From Paucibacter sp. DJ2R-2 (GTDB lineage: Bacteria > Pseudomonadota > Gammaproteobacteria > Burkholderiales > Burkholderiaceae_C), in NCBI RefSeq assembly GCF_025717675.1, contig NZ_JAJIRT010000007.1, forward strand, positions 62,001 to 126,000: a DNA stretch of 64,000 nucleotides. The letters are read 5' to 3'. Shown here in pieces: positions 39,514 through 50,634 of the stretch; position 1 is the first letter of the stretch; every line of letters starts with the position of its first letter. The translations under genes and the position numbers were made by a program. The notes beneath the pieces are model-generated. The model saw only the letters and a program-made list of their open reading frames with translations. It was not told the origin of the DNA and searched no databases.

Positions 39514-40347
39514 ATGAAACCCGCCGACCTGCCTTCGCCCGACGCGGCTGCGCCGCCCACACCTCCGGCTGACTCAAGCAGCCCGAGCGATGAGATCCCC
39601 GCAGACAGCGCCTTCGCCATCGAGCTGAGGCCCTTGAGCTTTGCCGACCCGTTTCGCTGGCTGGCCGCGGGCTGGCAAGACTTTCGGCGCGCGCCCCTGA
39701 TCGGCCTGTTCTTCGGCGCCTGCTTCATGCTCATGGGCTGGTGCCTGCTCGGTGTCTACGAGCACGCGCCCATCTACACACTGGCTCTGTCCGCAAGTTT
39801 CCTGCTGATGGGGCCTTTTCTGTGCCTGGGCCTGTACCAGGTCAGCCGTCGGCTGCAACAGGGTTTCCAGCCGCGACTGCTGGACTGCCTGACCGCCTGG
39901 CGCAAGCGCATGTCGCAGATCGCCATCTTCGGCACCGTGCTGCTGATCCTGGAGATGATCTGGGGCCGCGCGGCGCTGGTCGTGTTCGCGGTCAGCTTTG
40001 ACGGCATGCCCGATCTGGCCGGCTCACTGGGCAAGTTGCTGAACCCGGAGAACCTGGGCTTCATCACCGCTTACCTCGGCATCGGCGGCTTCTTTGCCGG
40101 CCTGATCTACTCCGTCAGCGTGGTCTCCATCCCCATGCTGCTGGACCGGCCCACCGACGCGGTCACGGCCGGTTTGACCAGCCTGCGTCTGGTGTTGACG
40201 CAGACGGGTGTCATGCTGTTCTGGGGCGCACTGATCACCGTGCTGGTGGTGCTGGCATTGTTGCCTGGGTTTGCCGGCTTGCTGGTGGTGGGGCCGGTGC
40301 TGGGGCATGCCAGCTGGCACGCCTACCGAGCAGCCGTGGTCGAGTGA
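39514..40347 (+). CDS. DUF2189 multi-pass membrane protein
   Basis: A 277-residue protein with a Pro/Ser-rich cytosolic N-terminus (~40 residues) and about six hydrophobic segments. The block PFRWLAAGWQDFRRAPLIGL plus PFLCLGLYQVSRRL is typical of DUF2189, a family of unknown function. It stands downstream of lspA by ~120 bases and may be a separate unit. Confidence 0.85.
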   Translation: MKPADLPSPDAAAPPTPPADSSSPSDEIPADSAFAIELRPLSFADPFRWLAAGWQDFRRAPLIGLFFGACFMLMGWCLLGVYEHAPIYTLALSASFLLMGPFLCLGLYQVSRRLQQGFQPRLLDCLTAWRKRMSQIAIFGTVLLILEMIWGRAALVVFAVSFDGMPDLAGSLGKLLNPENLGFITAYLGIGGFFAGLIYSVSVVSIPMLLDRPTDAVTAGLTSLRLVLTQTGVMLFWGALITVLVVLALLPGFAGLLVVGPVLGHASWHAYRAAVVE

Positions 40348-40378
40348 AGCGCAAGGCTCTCCTCATACCGACACAGCC

Positions 40379-40404
40379 AGGCATGCATGCCTTGTTTGCG
40401 CAAA
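40379..40404. repeat. Two adjacent perfect palindromes
   Basis: AGGCATGCATGCCT (40379-40392) and TTTGCGCAAA (40395-40404) lie side by side between the DUF2189 gene and the PAS kinase, followed by TTTTTGCG. They may act as a weak terminator for the upstream gene or as a regulator site. The rest of this short gap shows nothing recognisable. Confidence 0.4.
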
Positions 40405-40522
40405 TTTTTGCGTGAACCTGCGCCCAGGCCAGCCCGAGCATGGGGTCGCGCAAGCGACAATGCGCAGCATTCCGCGCCCTACCGCCTACGGACCGGCAGC
40501 TCACTGGCCCCACTGATCCTCC

Positions 40523-42055
<1,533 letters not shown>

Positions 42056-42068
42056 TCCTCTGCCTGCC

Positions 42069-42359
42069 ATGGACATGAACCTCACGAGCCAGGCTCGCTA
42101 CCGCCGCCTTGCCTGGGGCTTGCTGTTGGCGGGGGCCCTGGCCTTGCTTTCGCTCGCCCTGATCGGTGGCCTGTTCGCCTGGCTGATGGACTCCGTCAGC
42201 ACGCTGGGCTCAGCACAAACCGGCCAGGCCCGCTCGGCCCTGCCTCTGCTGACCGGCCTGGCGGTGGCTGTGGGCTTGCTGCTGCGCTGGCGCCTGCGCA
42301 GCGGCAGCAAGAACAACAAACGCCGCGAAGCCGCCAAGCGCTCGGACACCGGCCTTTGA
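42069..42359 (+). CDS. Small two-helix membrane protein
   Basis: A 96-residue protein with two hydrophobic segments (residues ~13-40 and ~58-74) and a very basic C-terminus ([18 protein letters not shown]). I do not recognise the family. It sits between the PAS kinase and the EamA transporter, overlapping the latter's TTG start by 4 bases, so the two are probably translated together. Confidence 0.65.
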   Translation: MDMNLTSQARYRRLAWGLLLAGALALLSLALIGGLFAWLMDSVSTLGSAQTGQARSALPLLTGLAVAVGLLLRWRLRSGSKNNKRREAAKRSDTGL

Positions 42360-43261
42360 ACCCGCGCCTGGCCCTGTTGCTGACCCTGCCGCCCTTGATG
42401 TGGGCGGGCAATGCGGTGCTGGGCCGGCTGATGGTGGACAGCATCAGCCCCCTGGCCCTCAACGGCCTGCGCTGGACCTTGGCGGCCCTGCTCTTGCTGC
42501 CACTGTCTTGGCGGCTGCTGAGGCAAACCGAATTGCTGCGCCAGCGCTGGGCCTATCTGGCTTTGACCGGTTTCCTGGGCATGGGCTGCTACAACGCTCT
42601 GCAATACCAGGCCTTGCGCAGCTCGAGCGCACTCAACGTTACCCTGATCGCCGCCAGCCTGCCGGTCTGGATGCTGGCGATTGGCGCCTTGCTGTTCGGC
42701 GTGCGGCCGCAGCGGCGACAGCTGCTGGGCGCCCTGCTCTCGCTGGCCGGCGTTGCCCTGGTGATCGCGCGCGGGCAACTGGCCAGCCTGGCCCAGGTGC
42801 ACTTCGTCAGCGGCGATCTGCTGATGCTTTTGGCGATTCTGTCCTGGGCCCTGTACAGCTGGCTGCTGGCACGACCGCCCGCCTCGATGCGCGGCGAGCA
42901 ACGCCCCAACTGGGACTGGGCCGAGACCCTGATGGCCCAACTGCTCTTCGGCCTGGTCTTTGCCGGCGGCATGGCGGGCGCCGAGCAGGCGCTGGGCAAG
43001 CCAACACCCATCGCCTGGGGGCCAGGTCTTGCCCTAACCCTGATCTACGTGGCGGTGGGGCCTTCGCTGATCGCCTACCGCTGCTGGGGCCTGGGCGTTG
43101 CTCAGGCCGGACCGGCGGTTGCGGCCTTCTTCGGCAACCTCACGCCGGTGTTTGCTGGTCTGATGTCGGCCGCCCTGCTGGGCGAATGGCCGCAGTGGTA
43201 CCACGGCGTGGCCCTGGGCCTGATTGCGGCCGGAATCTGGGTTTCGTCGAAAAAGGCCTGA
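42356..43261 (+). CDS. EamA/DMT family transporter
   Basis: A 301-residue protein with about ten transmembrane helices in two EamA repeats (first repeat PPLMWAGNAVLGRL.., second from MLLAILSWALYSWLL). It probably exports a small metabolite. It begins with TTG at 42356 within TTGA, overlapping the stop of the small membrane protein. Confidence 0.9.
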   Translation: MNPRLALLLTLPPLMWAGNAVLGRLMVDSISPLALNGLRWTLAALLLLPLSWRLLRQTELLRQRWAYLALTGFLGMGCYNALQYQALRSSSALNVTLIAASLPVWMLAIGALLFGVRPQRRQLLGALLSLAGVALVIARGQLASLAQVHFVSGDLLMLLAILSWALYSWLLARPPASMRGEQRPNWDWAETLMAQLLFGLVFAGGMAGAEQALGKPTPIAWGPGLALTLIYVAVGPSLIAYRCWGLGVAQAGPAVAAFFGNLTPVFAGLMSAALLGEWPQWYHGVALGLIAAGIWVSSKKA

Positions 43262-43294
43262 AGCCGCGGGGCTGAGCACAACTCAGCTACGCCC

Positions 43295-44608
43295 TCAGCT
43301 GCGCTGGCCGTTGAAGCTGCCGCCGCCCTTCATGCCGCCGCCATAGCTCCAGGTGCCGCTGACCAGGCCGCTGACGGGGTCCACGCCACCCTGGTAATGG
43401 GCTGAGCCGGCCGAGCCGGAAGCCACCATGGTCAAACGACCGTTGGGCGCCACCGCGCCGCTGACGTTGAAGGCGCCGCTTTGGTTGGAAACACCGCTGC
43501 CGGTGACTGTGCCGCTGCCATTCAGGCCCGGCAGGATGCTGACGGTGAAGCTGCCCTGCTCGTAGCCGCTGAAGCTGCCGGAGAAGTTGCCGAAGATGCC
43601 GCCGGCCACCACCTGAGTGACCGGCTGGGCCTGCGGCGCGCTGGAGACCATGCCGCAAGCGCCGACCAAGGTGCGCTGCACCCAGCCGCTGAAGTTGGCG
43701 GCGTCCACAAAGACAAAGCCGTTGCTCAGCTCGCCCGAGGCGATCAGCTCGTCGTTCTTGGTCAAGGTGGCGACGACCTTGCCCTCGCGCGAGGCGGTGG
43801 CATAGGCCTTCACATTGGCGATCTTGGGGCACAGGGTCTGGCCAGGCTTTTGCGGCGCTTCAGCCTTTTGCGAGGCAGAGGCATTGGCATCGCCCGAAGC
43901 GCTGTTGGTACGGATCAGTTGGGGCTGGTCACGGACGGTCTGGACAATCTTGTTGTAGTTGTCCAGCAGGCTGGCGGCCACCATCTTGCCTTCCGGCGTC
44001 TTGGTGTAGCCACCCAGGGCGCCCAGCATGCCGTTGCCATAGGCCCAGCCGCCAATGCCGAAGTCGGTTTTGGTGGCTTTGCCTTCGGCGGCAGCCACTT
44101 GAATGCTCGAGCGAACATCAGCGATCAAGAGGCTGGTGGACGCTTCCTTGAACTTGAGGCCGCCGGCAATCGCGCCGAGCACGCCCAGTCGACCCATCAA
44201 CGCACCACCGATGCCGCCGGTATCCGATGCGGCCACCTGCACATTGGGCGTCATCACGAAATCGGCGGCCTGCATCTGGCCCTTGCCGACATTGGATTCC
44301 TGGCGCAGCTCGCCGCTCTGGCCCAAGGCGCGCTCTTGCTGCAGGTTCTGCATGGCCACGCCGCGTTCGACCACGTCGAAGCAACCCGACTGCTGGATCA
44401 TCATGCGCAGCAAGGCCTCGGGCGAACCCAGGCCGTAGCGCGACAGGTGGTGCCAGCCAGTCTGCGGCTCGGCCACGGCGATCACGCCCAGCTTCTTCGA
44501 GCACTTCTCGACATTGGAGCCCTGCTCCTCGGCGCGGACAGCACCTGCCAGCATCATCACGGCCGCAGCCACCACGCCGGTCTGCACGAAGACCTTCTGC
44601 TTCATCAT
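43295..44608 (-). CDS. CsgG-like periplasmic/outer-membrane protein with SH3-like domain
   Basis: A 437-residue exported protein. The signal peptide (MMKQKVFVQTGVVAAAVMML..RA) has no lipobox cysteine. The next ~240 residues resemble CsgG/HfaB (LGVIAVAEP, EALLRMMIQQSGCFDVVERG, QAADFVMTPNVQVA, STSLLIADVRSS). A bacterial SH3-like stretch follows (KAYATASREGKVVATL.. GWVQRTLVG), then a Gly/Ser-rich C-terminus of short repeats. No curli genes lie nearby, so it is unlikely to be a curli secretin in the strict sense. GGAG lies ~9 bases before the start at 44608. Confidence 0.8.
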   Translation of the reverse strand: MMKQKVFVQTGVVAAAVMMLAGAVRAEEQGSNVEKCSKKLGVIAVAEPQTGWHHLSRYGLGSPEALLRMMIQQSGCFDVVERGVAMQNLQQERALGQSGELRQESNVGKGQMQAADFVMTPNVQVAASDTGGIGGALMGRLGVLGAIAGGLKFKEASTSLLIADVRSSIQVAAAEGKATKTDFGIGGWAYGNGMLGALGGYTKTPEGKMVAASLLDNYNKIVQTVRDQPQLIRTNSASGDANASASQKAEAPQKPGQTLCPKIANVKAYATASREGKVVATLTKNDELIASGELSNGFVFVDAANFSGWVQRTLVGACGMVSSAPQAQPVTQVVAGGIFGNFSGSFSGYEQGSFTVSILPGLNGSGTVTGSGVSNQSGAFNVSGAVAPNGRLTMVASGSAGSAHYQGGVDPVSGLVSGTWSYGGGMKGGGSFNGQRS

Positions 44609-44740
44609 CAAGATGCACTCCAATTCAGGCATAGCCACACGAAGCCGGGCATTGTGCCCAAGTGTGGCCCGCTCACCCATCCCCCAAAAGGGCCCAGATC
44701 GGTAACAAATTGCGACCGAGTTGTGCCCCGCCTGGCTCAC

Positions 44741-45529
44741 TCAAAACACGCCGGCATAAGCCCCACCGTCGAGCAGGATGTTCTGCCCCGTCAGGTAGCC
44801 GGCCTGTGCGCTGCACAGCATGGCGCAGATGGCGCCAAACTCGGCGGCCGTGCCGAAGCGCTGGGCCGGAATGCCTTGCTTGCGGCGCTGCGCAAACTCC
44901 TCGGTCGCCAGGCCGTTCTTGCTGGCACCGGCCACCAGGGTCTTGTGCAGGCGCTCGGTGTCAAAAGCGCCGGGCAGCAGGTTGTTGAGGGTGACATTGC
45001 GGCCGGCCAGCTGCGGCTGGCGCGCCAGGCCGGCGACAAAGCCGGTCAGGCCCGAACGCGCGCCGTTGGACAGGCCCAGCACATCGATGGGCGCCTTGAC
45101 CGCGCCCGAGGTGATGTTGACCACGCGACCGAAGCCACGCGCCGCCATGCCATCCACCGTCGCCTTGATCAGCTCGATCGGGGTCAGCATATTGGCGTCG
45201 ATGGCGGCCAGCCAGGTAGCGCGGTCCCAGTCGCGAAAATCACCGGGCGGCGGGCCGCCGGCGTTGTTGACCAGCACATCAACCTGCGGGCAGGCCGCCA
45301 GGGCGGCAGCACGGCCCTCGGGCGTGGTGATGTCACCGGCCACGGCGCGCACCAGCACGGCAGGGTTCAGCGCCCGCAGCTCCAGAGCCGTGGCCTCGAG
45401 TGCCTCGGCACTGCGCGCCGTGATCACCACATGCGCGCCCTCTTTCACCAAGGCCTCGGCACAGCCTCGACCCAGGCCCTTGCTGGCCGCACACACCAAG
45501 GCCCAACGGCCCGACAGTCCCAGATCCAT
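44741..45529 (-). CDS. SDR family protein lacking the catalytic Tyr-Lys pair
   Basis: A 262-residue short-chain dehydrogenase-fold protein. The nucleotide motif is CAASKGLGRG, and NNAGGPPPGD and NITSGAVKAP are present, but where the YxxxK should stand the sequence reads LGLSNGARSG. It belongs to the divergent FabG-like branch in which this block is altered; true dehydrogenase activity is doubtful. I chose the ATG at 45529 because GGAGG lies 8 bases before it; an ATG at 45535 overlaps the upstream EamA stop. It forms an operon with that transporter. Confidence 0.88.
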   Translation of the reverse strand: MDLGLSGRWALVCAASKGLGRGCAEALVKEGAHVVITARSAEALEATALELRALNPAVLVRAVAGDITTPEGRAAALAACPQVDVLVNNAGGPPPGDFRDWDRATWLAAIDANMLTPIELIKATVDGMAARGFGRVVNITSGAVKAPIDVLGLSNGARSGLTGFVAGLARQPQLAGRNVTLNNLLPGAFDTERLHKTLVAGASKNGLATEEFAQRRKQGIPAQRFGTAAEFGAICAMLCSAQAGYLTGQNILLDGGAYAGVF

Positions 45530-45534
45530 CGTCA

Positions 45535-46452
45535 TCACCTCCAACGCGTCAACAACCACACCCCACCCAGGACCAACAAGGTGCCCAACAGCACCCAGAC
45601 GGTGAAGGGTTCATCGAGAATCAGCGCGCCCAGCACGATGGTGGACATGGGCCCCACCATGCCGGTCTGCGCCGCCAAGCTCGCTCCCAAGCGCTCGATC
45701 GCCAGCATCACCATCAGCACCGGCGCAAACGTGCAAGCCGTGGCGTTGAGCAGGGACAGCCACAGCACTTCGGGCGCCAGCTGGGCCAGGCCACCGAGCG
45801 GGCGCAGCAAGAGAAACTGAACAATACACAGCAGGCAGGCCACGCTGGTGGCCAGGCCGGTCAGGCGCATCGCGCCCAGGCGCTGCACCTCCTCGCCGCT
45901 GAACAGCAAATAGCAGGCATAGCTGAGCGCACTGCCGAAAACCAATGCGGCACCCAGGCCGACATCGGGGCCCTGCACGGACAACTCCTGACCGAACACC
46001 AAGAGCACGCCGCTGTAGCTGATGGCCAAAGCCATCAACTGCCGGCCGGTGACCCTGCGTTTGAAGAACACCCAGCCCAGCAAGAGCACCAAGGTCGGGT
46101 TGAGGTAGAGGATCAGGCGCTCAAAACTGGCACTGACGTAGGCCAGCCCTGCGAAGTCCAGAAAGCTGGCCAGGTAGTAACCGCTGAACCCCAGGCCCAG
46201 CACCACGCGCACATCACGCCGGCTCAGCGCCGGCTTGCCCCGACCGGCCCACCAAGCCAGCAAGAGAAACATCGGCAGCGCCATCAGCATGCGCAGCATC
46301 AGCAGCGTCACCGCATCGACACCGTGCCGATAGGCCAGTTTGACAATGATGGCCTTGCCCGAGAAAGCAACAGCCCCGGCCGTCGCCAAGACAAAACCCG
46401 GCCACAGGCGTGCGGGCGCGGGGGAACACTCACTCGGTACAGGGGAAGACAT
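45535..46452 (-). CDS. EamA/DMT family transporter
   Basis: A 305-residue ten-helix transporter (repeat 1 from AGAVAFSGKAIIVKLAYR, repeat 2 from LGAALVFGSALSYACYLL). Together with the SDR gene beginning at its stop it forms a two-gene operon. The substrate is unknown. It is not closely similar to the EamA protein at 42.4 kb. Confidence 0.9.
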   Translation of the reverse strand: MSSPVPSECSPAPARLWPGFVLATAGAVAFSGKAIIVKLAYRHGVDAVTLLMLRMLMALPMFLLLAWWAGRGKPALSRRDVRVVLGLGFSGYYLASFLDFAGLAYVSASFERLILYLNPTLVLLLGWVFFKRRVTGRQLMALAISYSGVLLVFGQELSVQGPDVGLGAALVFGSALSYACYLLFSGEEVQRLGAMRLTGLATSVACLLCIVQFLLLRPLGGLAQLAPEVLWLSLLNATACTFAPVLMVMLAIERLGASLAAQTGMVGPMSTIVLGALILDEPFTVWVLLGTLLVLGGVWLLTRWR

Positions 46453-46538
46453 CGCCGGCCATCATAGAAGCCGGGCTCTGCCCGTGGGCGAGCTGGGCCT
46501 TCTCTCCTCGGCGAGGCTGCCGCGCAGGGGGCAGAGGC

Positions 46539-47708
46539 TCAGCGCCAGAACTTGCCGTCAGGACCGATGATGGAGATGTCGACGAAATCGAGGCCGCTGC
46601 GGTCCTTGGGGCCGTAATGCAGCTCGACGCCGCCAAGGTCCAAGCGCTGCACACCTTCCAATGCCTTGAGCAAGCCGGCGCGGTTGATGTCCTTGACACA
46701 GCGCTTCAGCCCTTCGACCAGCAGTTTGGCGGCCGCGAAACCTTCGATCTGCGCCGGGCTCAGCTCGTTGCGGCCGCGCGCCTTGGCCATGCCCAGGGCT
46801 TCGCGCACCAGAGGGTTGTTGCTGGAGCGTTCATACGGAAAGACTTGAGTAACGATCACGCCATGGGCGTTCTCCCCCAAGGCCTTGACGAAGTCCGTGG
46901 ACGCATTGTTCGACAGGGTGGCGATATGGGCCTTGGAGCCCGTGGCGCGCAGGGCATTGACACCCTGCACCACGGCATAGCTGGGGCCGATGAACAGCAC
47001 CGCCTCGACGCCCGCCTTGGCCACCTGCTCCATCAAAGGAGCGAGCTCGGGCTTGTCGCGATCGAAGCGCAGGATCGCCGAGGCCTTCATGCCCTGGGCC
47101 TCCAGGCCCTTGATCGCACCAACACCAGCGTCGTTGCCGAAGGCGTCATTGACCTGCACCACGGTCACCCGCTTGACGCCGATGGTGGCCAGATGTTGGA
47201 CCGCCCGCGCCGCCTCGCGCTGAAAGGTGGCCCGCACATTGAAAACCTGGGGGATGAAGGGCTGGTGCAAGACCATGGCGCCGCTGGACGGCGCCACCAG
47301 GGCCACCTGATACTTGCTGAGCAAGGGCAGCAGGGCCTGACTCTGGGCTGTACCGCGGCTCAGGAACAAGGCCACCACGCCTTGCTCGATCAATCGCTCG
47401 GCATTGGCGGCGCTGAGCTGTGGCTCGTACTTGTCGTCCAGCGAGATCAGTTCGATCGACTGCCCCTTGATGCCGCCCTGGGCATTGATGGCATCGAAAT
47501 ACAGGCGCGCGCCATCGGTGATCTCCTGCACCCCGGCTGCCGCGGGTCCGCTGAAACCAGCCGTTTGGCCGATCTTGATCTGGGCATGTGCCAGGCCTGT
47601 CGCACACAGGCAGGCCAGCAGGGCTGCACGAGCAGCCCTGCTCCACACGGGCACCACGGTGCCCTGCTGCCGGGCCGCCACGGCAGCCCTTCCTCCAGCG
47701 TCACGCAT
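46539..47708 (-). CDS. Periplasmic substrate-binding protein, branched-chain amino acid ABC transporter type
   Basis: A 389-residue type I periplasmic binding protein. A signal peptide ends near GLAHA; the mature part has IKIGQTAGFSGPAAAG, AINAQGGIKG and APSSGAMVLHQPFIPQVFNVR, typical of the LivJ/HAAT family. No permease or ATPase genes are adjacent, so it may be an orphan receptor or feed a distant transporter. The start is ATG at 47708, preceded by GGGGGAG. Confidence 0.9.
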   Translation of the reverse strand: MRDAGGRAAVAARQQGTVVPVWSRAARAALLACLCATGLAHAQIKIGQTAGFSGPAAAGVQEITDGARLYFDAINAQGGIKGQSIELISLDDKYEPQLSAANAERLIEQGVVALFLSRGTAQSQALLPLLSKYQVALVAPSSGAMVLHQPFIPQVFNVRATFQREAARAVQHLATIGVKRVTVVQVNDAFGNDAGVGAIKGLEAQGMKASAILRFDRDKPELAPLMEQVAKAGVEAVLFIGPSYAVVQGVNALRATGSKAHIATLSNNASTDFVKALGENAHGVIVTQVFPYERSSNNPLVREALGMAKARGRNELSPAQIEGFAAAKLLVEGLKRCVKDINRAGLLKALEGVQRLDLGGVELHYGPKDRSGLDFVDISIIGPDGKFWR

Positions 47709-47883
47709 GACTCTCCCCCTCACCCTCGTCTCTTGTCTTTCGCCGGCCACGAAGGAGCCGTCAGCGAAAATTCAAGGCGCGATTGTGGCGCAGGGCAAGG
47801 CCTGCCGGGTGACCATCGGCACCCGGAAAAACCCGTGAAACGAAGGCACGAGCGGCGCTCCGCTTACGGACTCATTACCCGCC

Positions 47884-49110
47884 TCACACGCCCTGCGCGG
47901 CCCGTCCACCGCCGGGGCTCAAGAGGCACTGCATCAGATCGGCGACGCTGCGAATCTGGCTGCCGAAAGGCAAGGCGCCCACGCCGCGAAAGAACAGCCC
48001 ATGCTTGGCGTCGCCGCGCAGGGCAGCCGCCAGTTGGTTGTCGATGCAGAACTGACCGGCCTCCTTGAGTCCGTCACGCAGGCCGCATTGCGCCAGACAG
48101 TCAAACGCCTTGGTGCAGCGGCTCTTCACTTGAGCCATGGCCTGCAACTTGGGAGCTGCACGCAGATAGTTGCGCAACCATGGCGTGGCCACAGCGCGCG
48201 CAGGCAGGCCGGCCACACTGATGAACTCCACCAGATCGGCATCGCTGGCCTCGGCCAAGACCCGTTTGAATTCAGGATGGGCATCCCCTTCCACCGTGAC
48301 GGCAAAGGGCGTGCCCAGTTGCACGGCCGCCGCGCCCAGGGCCTGCAGGCGTTGGATGTCTTCAAACGAGCGCACGCCACCGGCCGCGATCAGAGGAATC
48401 TTGCCGGCGATACCGGCTTTCTCGAAATACTCCAGGCACTCGGGAATGACACGCTCGAAGTCGAAGCGAGCATCATTGACATCACTGACCTTGGCTGCGC
48501 CGAGGTGGCCGCCGGCCAGGCGCGGGTGCTCGATCACGATGGCATCGGGCAGGCGTTGCTTGCGCTCCCACTTGCGCACGATCAACTGCACACCGCGAGC
48601 GTCGCTGAGGATGGGAATCAGGGCCACCCGTGGGTAGGCCGCCGCCAGATCAGGCAAGTCCAAAGGCAGGCCGGCACCGACCACCACCGCTTCGATGCCG
48701 CACTCGAGCGCCCGCCGCACCTGCGGCGCGTACTCAGCAACAGCACGCATGACATTGAGCGCCACCAGGCCACGCCCCTGGGCGCGCTGCTTGGCTCCCT
48801 CGATCTCGCGTTCCAGCGCGATCAGATTGACTTCATTGATCAAGCGCTTGGCCTCCTCGCCCGCGTTGTGGCCTTCGGTGCGGGCCATCAGATCGGGATG
48901 CTGCCGGCGCAGATCGACCGAACTCAAGGTCCCAACCCCACCGAGCGAGGCCACCGTGCCGGCCAGTTGCTGGGCACTGACACCCACACCCATGCCGCCT
49001 TGCACAATGGGCAATAGACGACGCCCCTGCAACTCCAGGGCACGCAAGCCGCTGCGTTCGAAAGCCGTTTGCAGCTGCTGCTGAGGACTGAGGTTTGCGG
49101 TCATGGGCAT
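47884..49110 (-). CDS. Nitronate monooxygenase / FabK-like flavoprotein
   Basis: A 408-residue FMN-binding TIM-barrel protein. PIVQGGMGVGVSAQQLAGTVASLGGVGTLS, GHLGAAKV, PLIAAGGVRSFEDI and AVQLGTPFAVT are the FMN/phosphate blocks of the nitronate monooxygenase family, some members of which are enoyl-ACP reductases (FabK). A C-terminal ~80-residue extension contains Cys residues (SRCTKAFDCLAQCGLRDG) in a pattern that could bind a metal. I cannot separate the two functions by sequence alone. Confidence 0.88.
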   Translation of the reverse strand: MPMTANLSPQQQLQTAFERSGLRALELQGRRLLPIVQGGMGVGVSAQQLAGTVASLGGVGTLSSVDLRRQHPDLMARTEGHNAGEEAKRLINEVNLIALEREIEGAKQRAQGRGLVALNVMRAVAEYAPQVRRALECGIEAVVVGAGLPLDLPDLAAAYPRVALIPILSDARGVQLIVRKWERKQRLPDAIVIEHPRLAGGHLGAAKVSDVNDARFDFERVIPECLEYFEKAGIAGKIPLIAAGGVRSFEDIQRLQALGAAAVQLGTPFAVTVEGDAHPEFKRVLAEASDADLVEFISVAGLPARAVATPWLRNYLRAAPKLQAMAQVKSRCTKAFDCLAQCGLRDGLKEAGQFCIDNQLAAALRGDAKHGLFFRGVGALPFGSQIRSVADLMQCLLSPGGGRAAQGV

Positions 49111-49374
49111 GGCATGGCGCTGTCGGCGCCTTGAAAAGAAGATCAGGGCGCAGACTAAGGCCTAGAGAGGCGGTACTAATTGACGAAAGTCAGCAGCGCT
49201 GCGATCACAGCCTGCCGCCCCTCTTGAGTTAGCCAGCCACATGCCGAAAGCGCTGCAAGCCAGGAGGACGGGGCCGCAAGAGCGAGGCGGCAGCATCCGA
49301 GGCGGCACAGCAGTTCTGCCTCCGCCGCGACGAACTTGGCCACAACCGCGCCAGGAACACGGAAGGCAAGCCCG

Positions 49375-50448
49375 ATGAGATACCAGGATTCGATGTCACG
49401 CAGCGCCGAGCATTTGCGCGCCGCCCTGCCCTTGATGACCCGGCAGCGCGCGGCGCTGCATCCGGTCAGCTACGCGGTCTGGTACGAGCATGTCAGCGGC
49501 ATCAACCCCCCCTTGAGTCGCGCCTTGAAGAAGCTCACGCAAGAAGGCCGCAGCCTGGACGAAACCCAGACCTGGCAGCTCTACGACACTCATGTCAGCG
49601 ACTTCAACCCCAAGACCGCTCAGACCATAGGCGACGGCATGGCTCGGGTGCTTGACGGCTTGTCGGCTTCGACCGCGCAGGCCGGCCAGCACACGGCCGG
49701 CTTCGAAGCCTCGCTGCAGCGCTGGGTCCAAGAGGTGCTCGCCGACGCCGCGCTTCGCCCTCAATCCGCCGAACAGGACCCTGCAGGCGTGGTCCGAGAA
49801 CTGCTCGACAGCACCCGGGAAGTGCGCGCCAGTCTGCAGCAATTGCAGGGACGTCTTGACAGCAGCCAGAACGAGATCCGTCTCCTGCGTGCCGAAGTGC
49901 AGAAAGCCCGTGCAGATGCCTTGGTGGACGCGCTGACCGGCTTGGCCAACCGGCGCGCCTTCGAGCAGCAACTGAGCCAGTGCACGGCAAGCCATCGCGG
50001 GCCGGGCACCGCGGCAGGCGCGGGACAGCCGGCGCCCTGTCTGGTGCTCGGCGACATCGACTTCTTCAAGCGTGTCAACGACAGCTTCGGCCACCTGTTC
50101 GGAGACCATGTATTGCGCGCCGTGGCACAAACGCTAAAAGGCGTGGCCGCCCATGACAGCCTGCCGGCGCGCGTGGGCGGGGAAGAATTCGCCTTGCTGC
50201 TGCCGCGGGCTCAGCTTGCCGAAGCGGAGAGCGTGGCCGAGCAGATGCGAGCCTCGGTGGCAGCCAGTCGCATCCGCCCCGCGCAGACTCAGGCTGCGCT
50301 GGAGCGCATCACCATTTCCATGGGTGTCACCCAGATGCACCCCGGCGAGAGTGCCAACGACTTCTTCGCGCGGGCGGACCGGGCGCTTTACGCCTCCAAG
50401 CGCTGCGGCCGTAACTGCGTCACGGTGCTGAGTGCACAAGCGGCTTGA
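49375..50448 (+). CDS. GGDEF-domain diguanylate cyclase
   Basis: A 357-residue cytoplasmic protein. The N-terminal ~150 residues (YAVWYEHVSGINPPLSRAL..) form a helical input domain seen in other GGDEF proteins; a coiled coil leads to a GGDEF domain (DALVDALTGLANRRAF, LGDIDFFKRVNDSFGH, ARVGGEEFALLLP). GGEEF is a competent active site, so it should make c-di-GMP. The inhibitory RxxD site is absent at the expected place. GGAAGG lies 9 bases before the ATG. c-di-GMP made here could reach the PilZ-acyltransferase at 60 kb; that is inference. Confidence 0.93.
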   Translation: MRYQDSMSRSAEHLRAALPLMTRQRAALHPVSYAVWYEHVSGINPPLSRALKKLTQEGRSLDETQTWQLYDTHVSDFNPKTAQTIGDGMARVLDGLSASTAQAGQHTAGFEASLQRWVQEVLADAALRPQSAEQDPAGVVRELLDSTREVRASLQQLQGRLDSSQNEIRLLRAEVQKARADALVDALTGLANRRAFEQQLSQCTASHRGPGTAAGAGQPAPCLVLGDIDFFKRVNDSFGHLFGDHVLRAVAQTLKGVAAHDSLPARVGGEEFALLLPRAQLAEAESVAEQMRASVAASRIRPAQTQAALERITISMGVTQMHPGESANDFFARADRALYASKRCGRNCVTVLSAQAA

Positions 50449-50634
50449 TGGCTACCGCCCAAGACAGCACCGCCCTGCGACGCGCGCGCACGACGCCGGG
50501 CCCGCGCGCCGCTTGACCCGCGAGAAACTGCTCATACACTCGGTGCACCTCGGCCCCTGTTGACGTGATGACGCACCGCTTCTTGCCCCTGCCGACCCTG
50601 GTTTGCATCGCCGCCCTCAATTGGCCCGGGCTCG

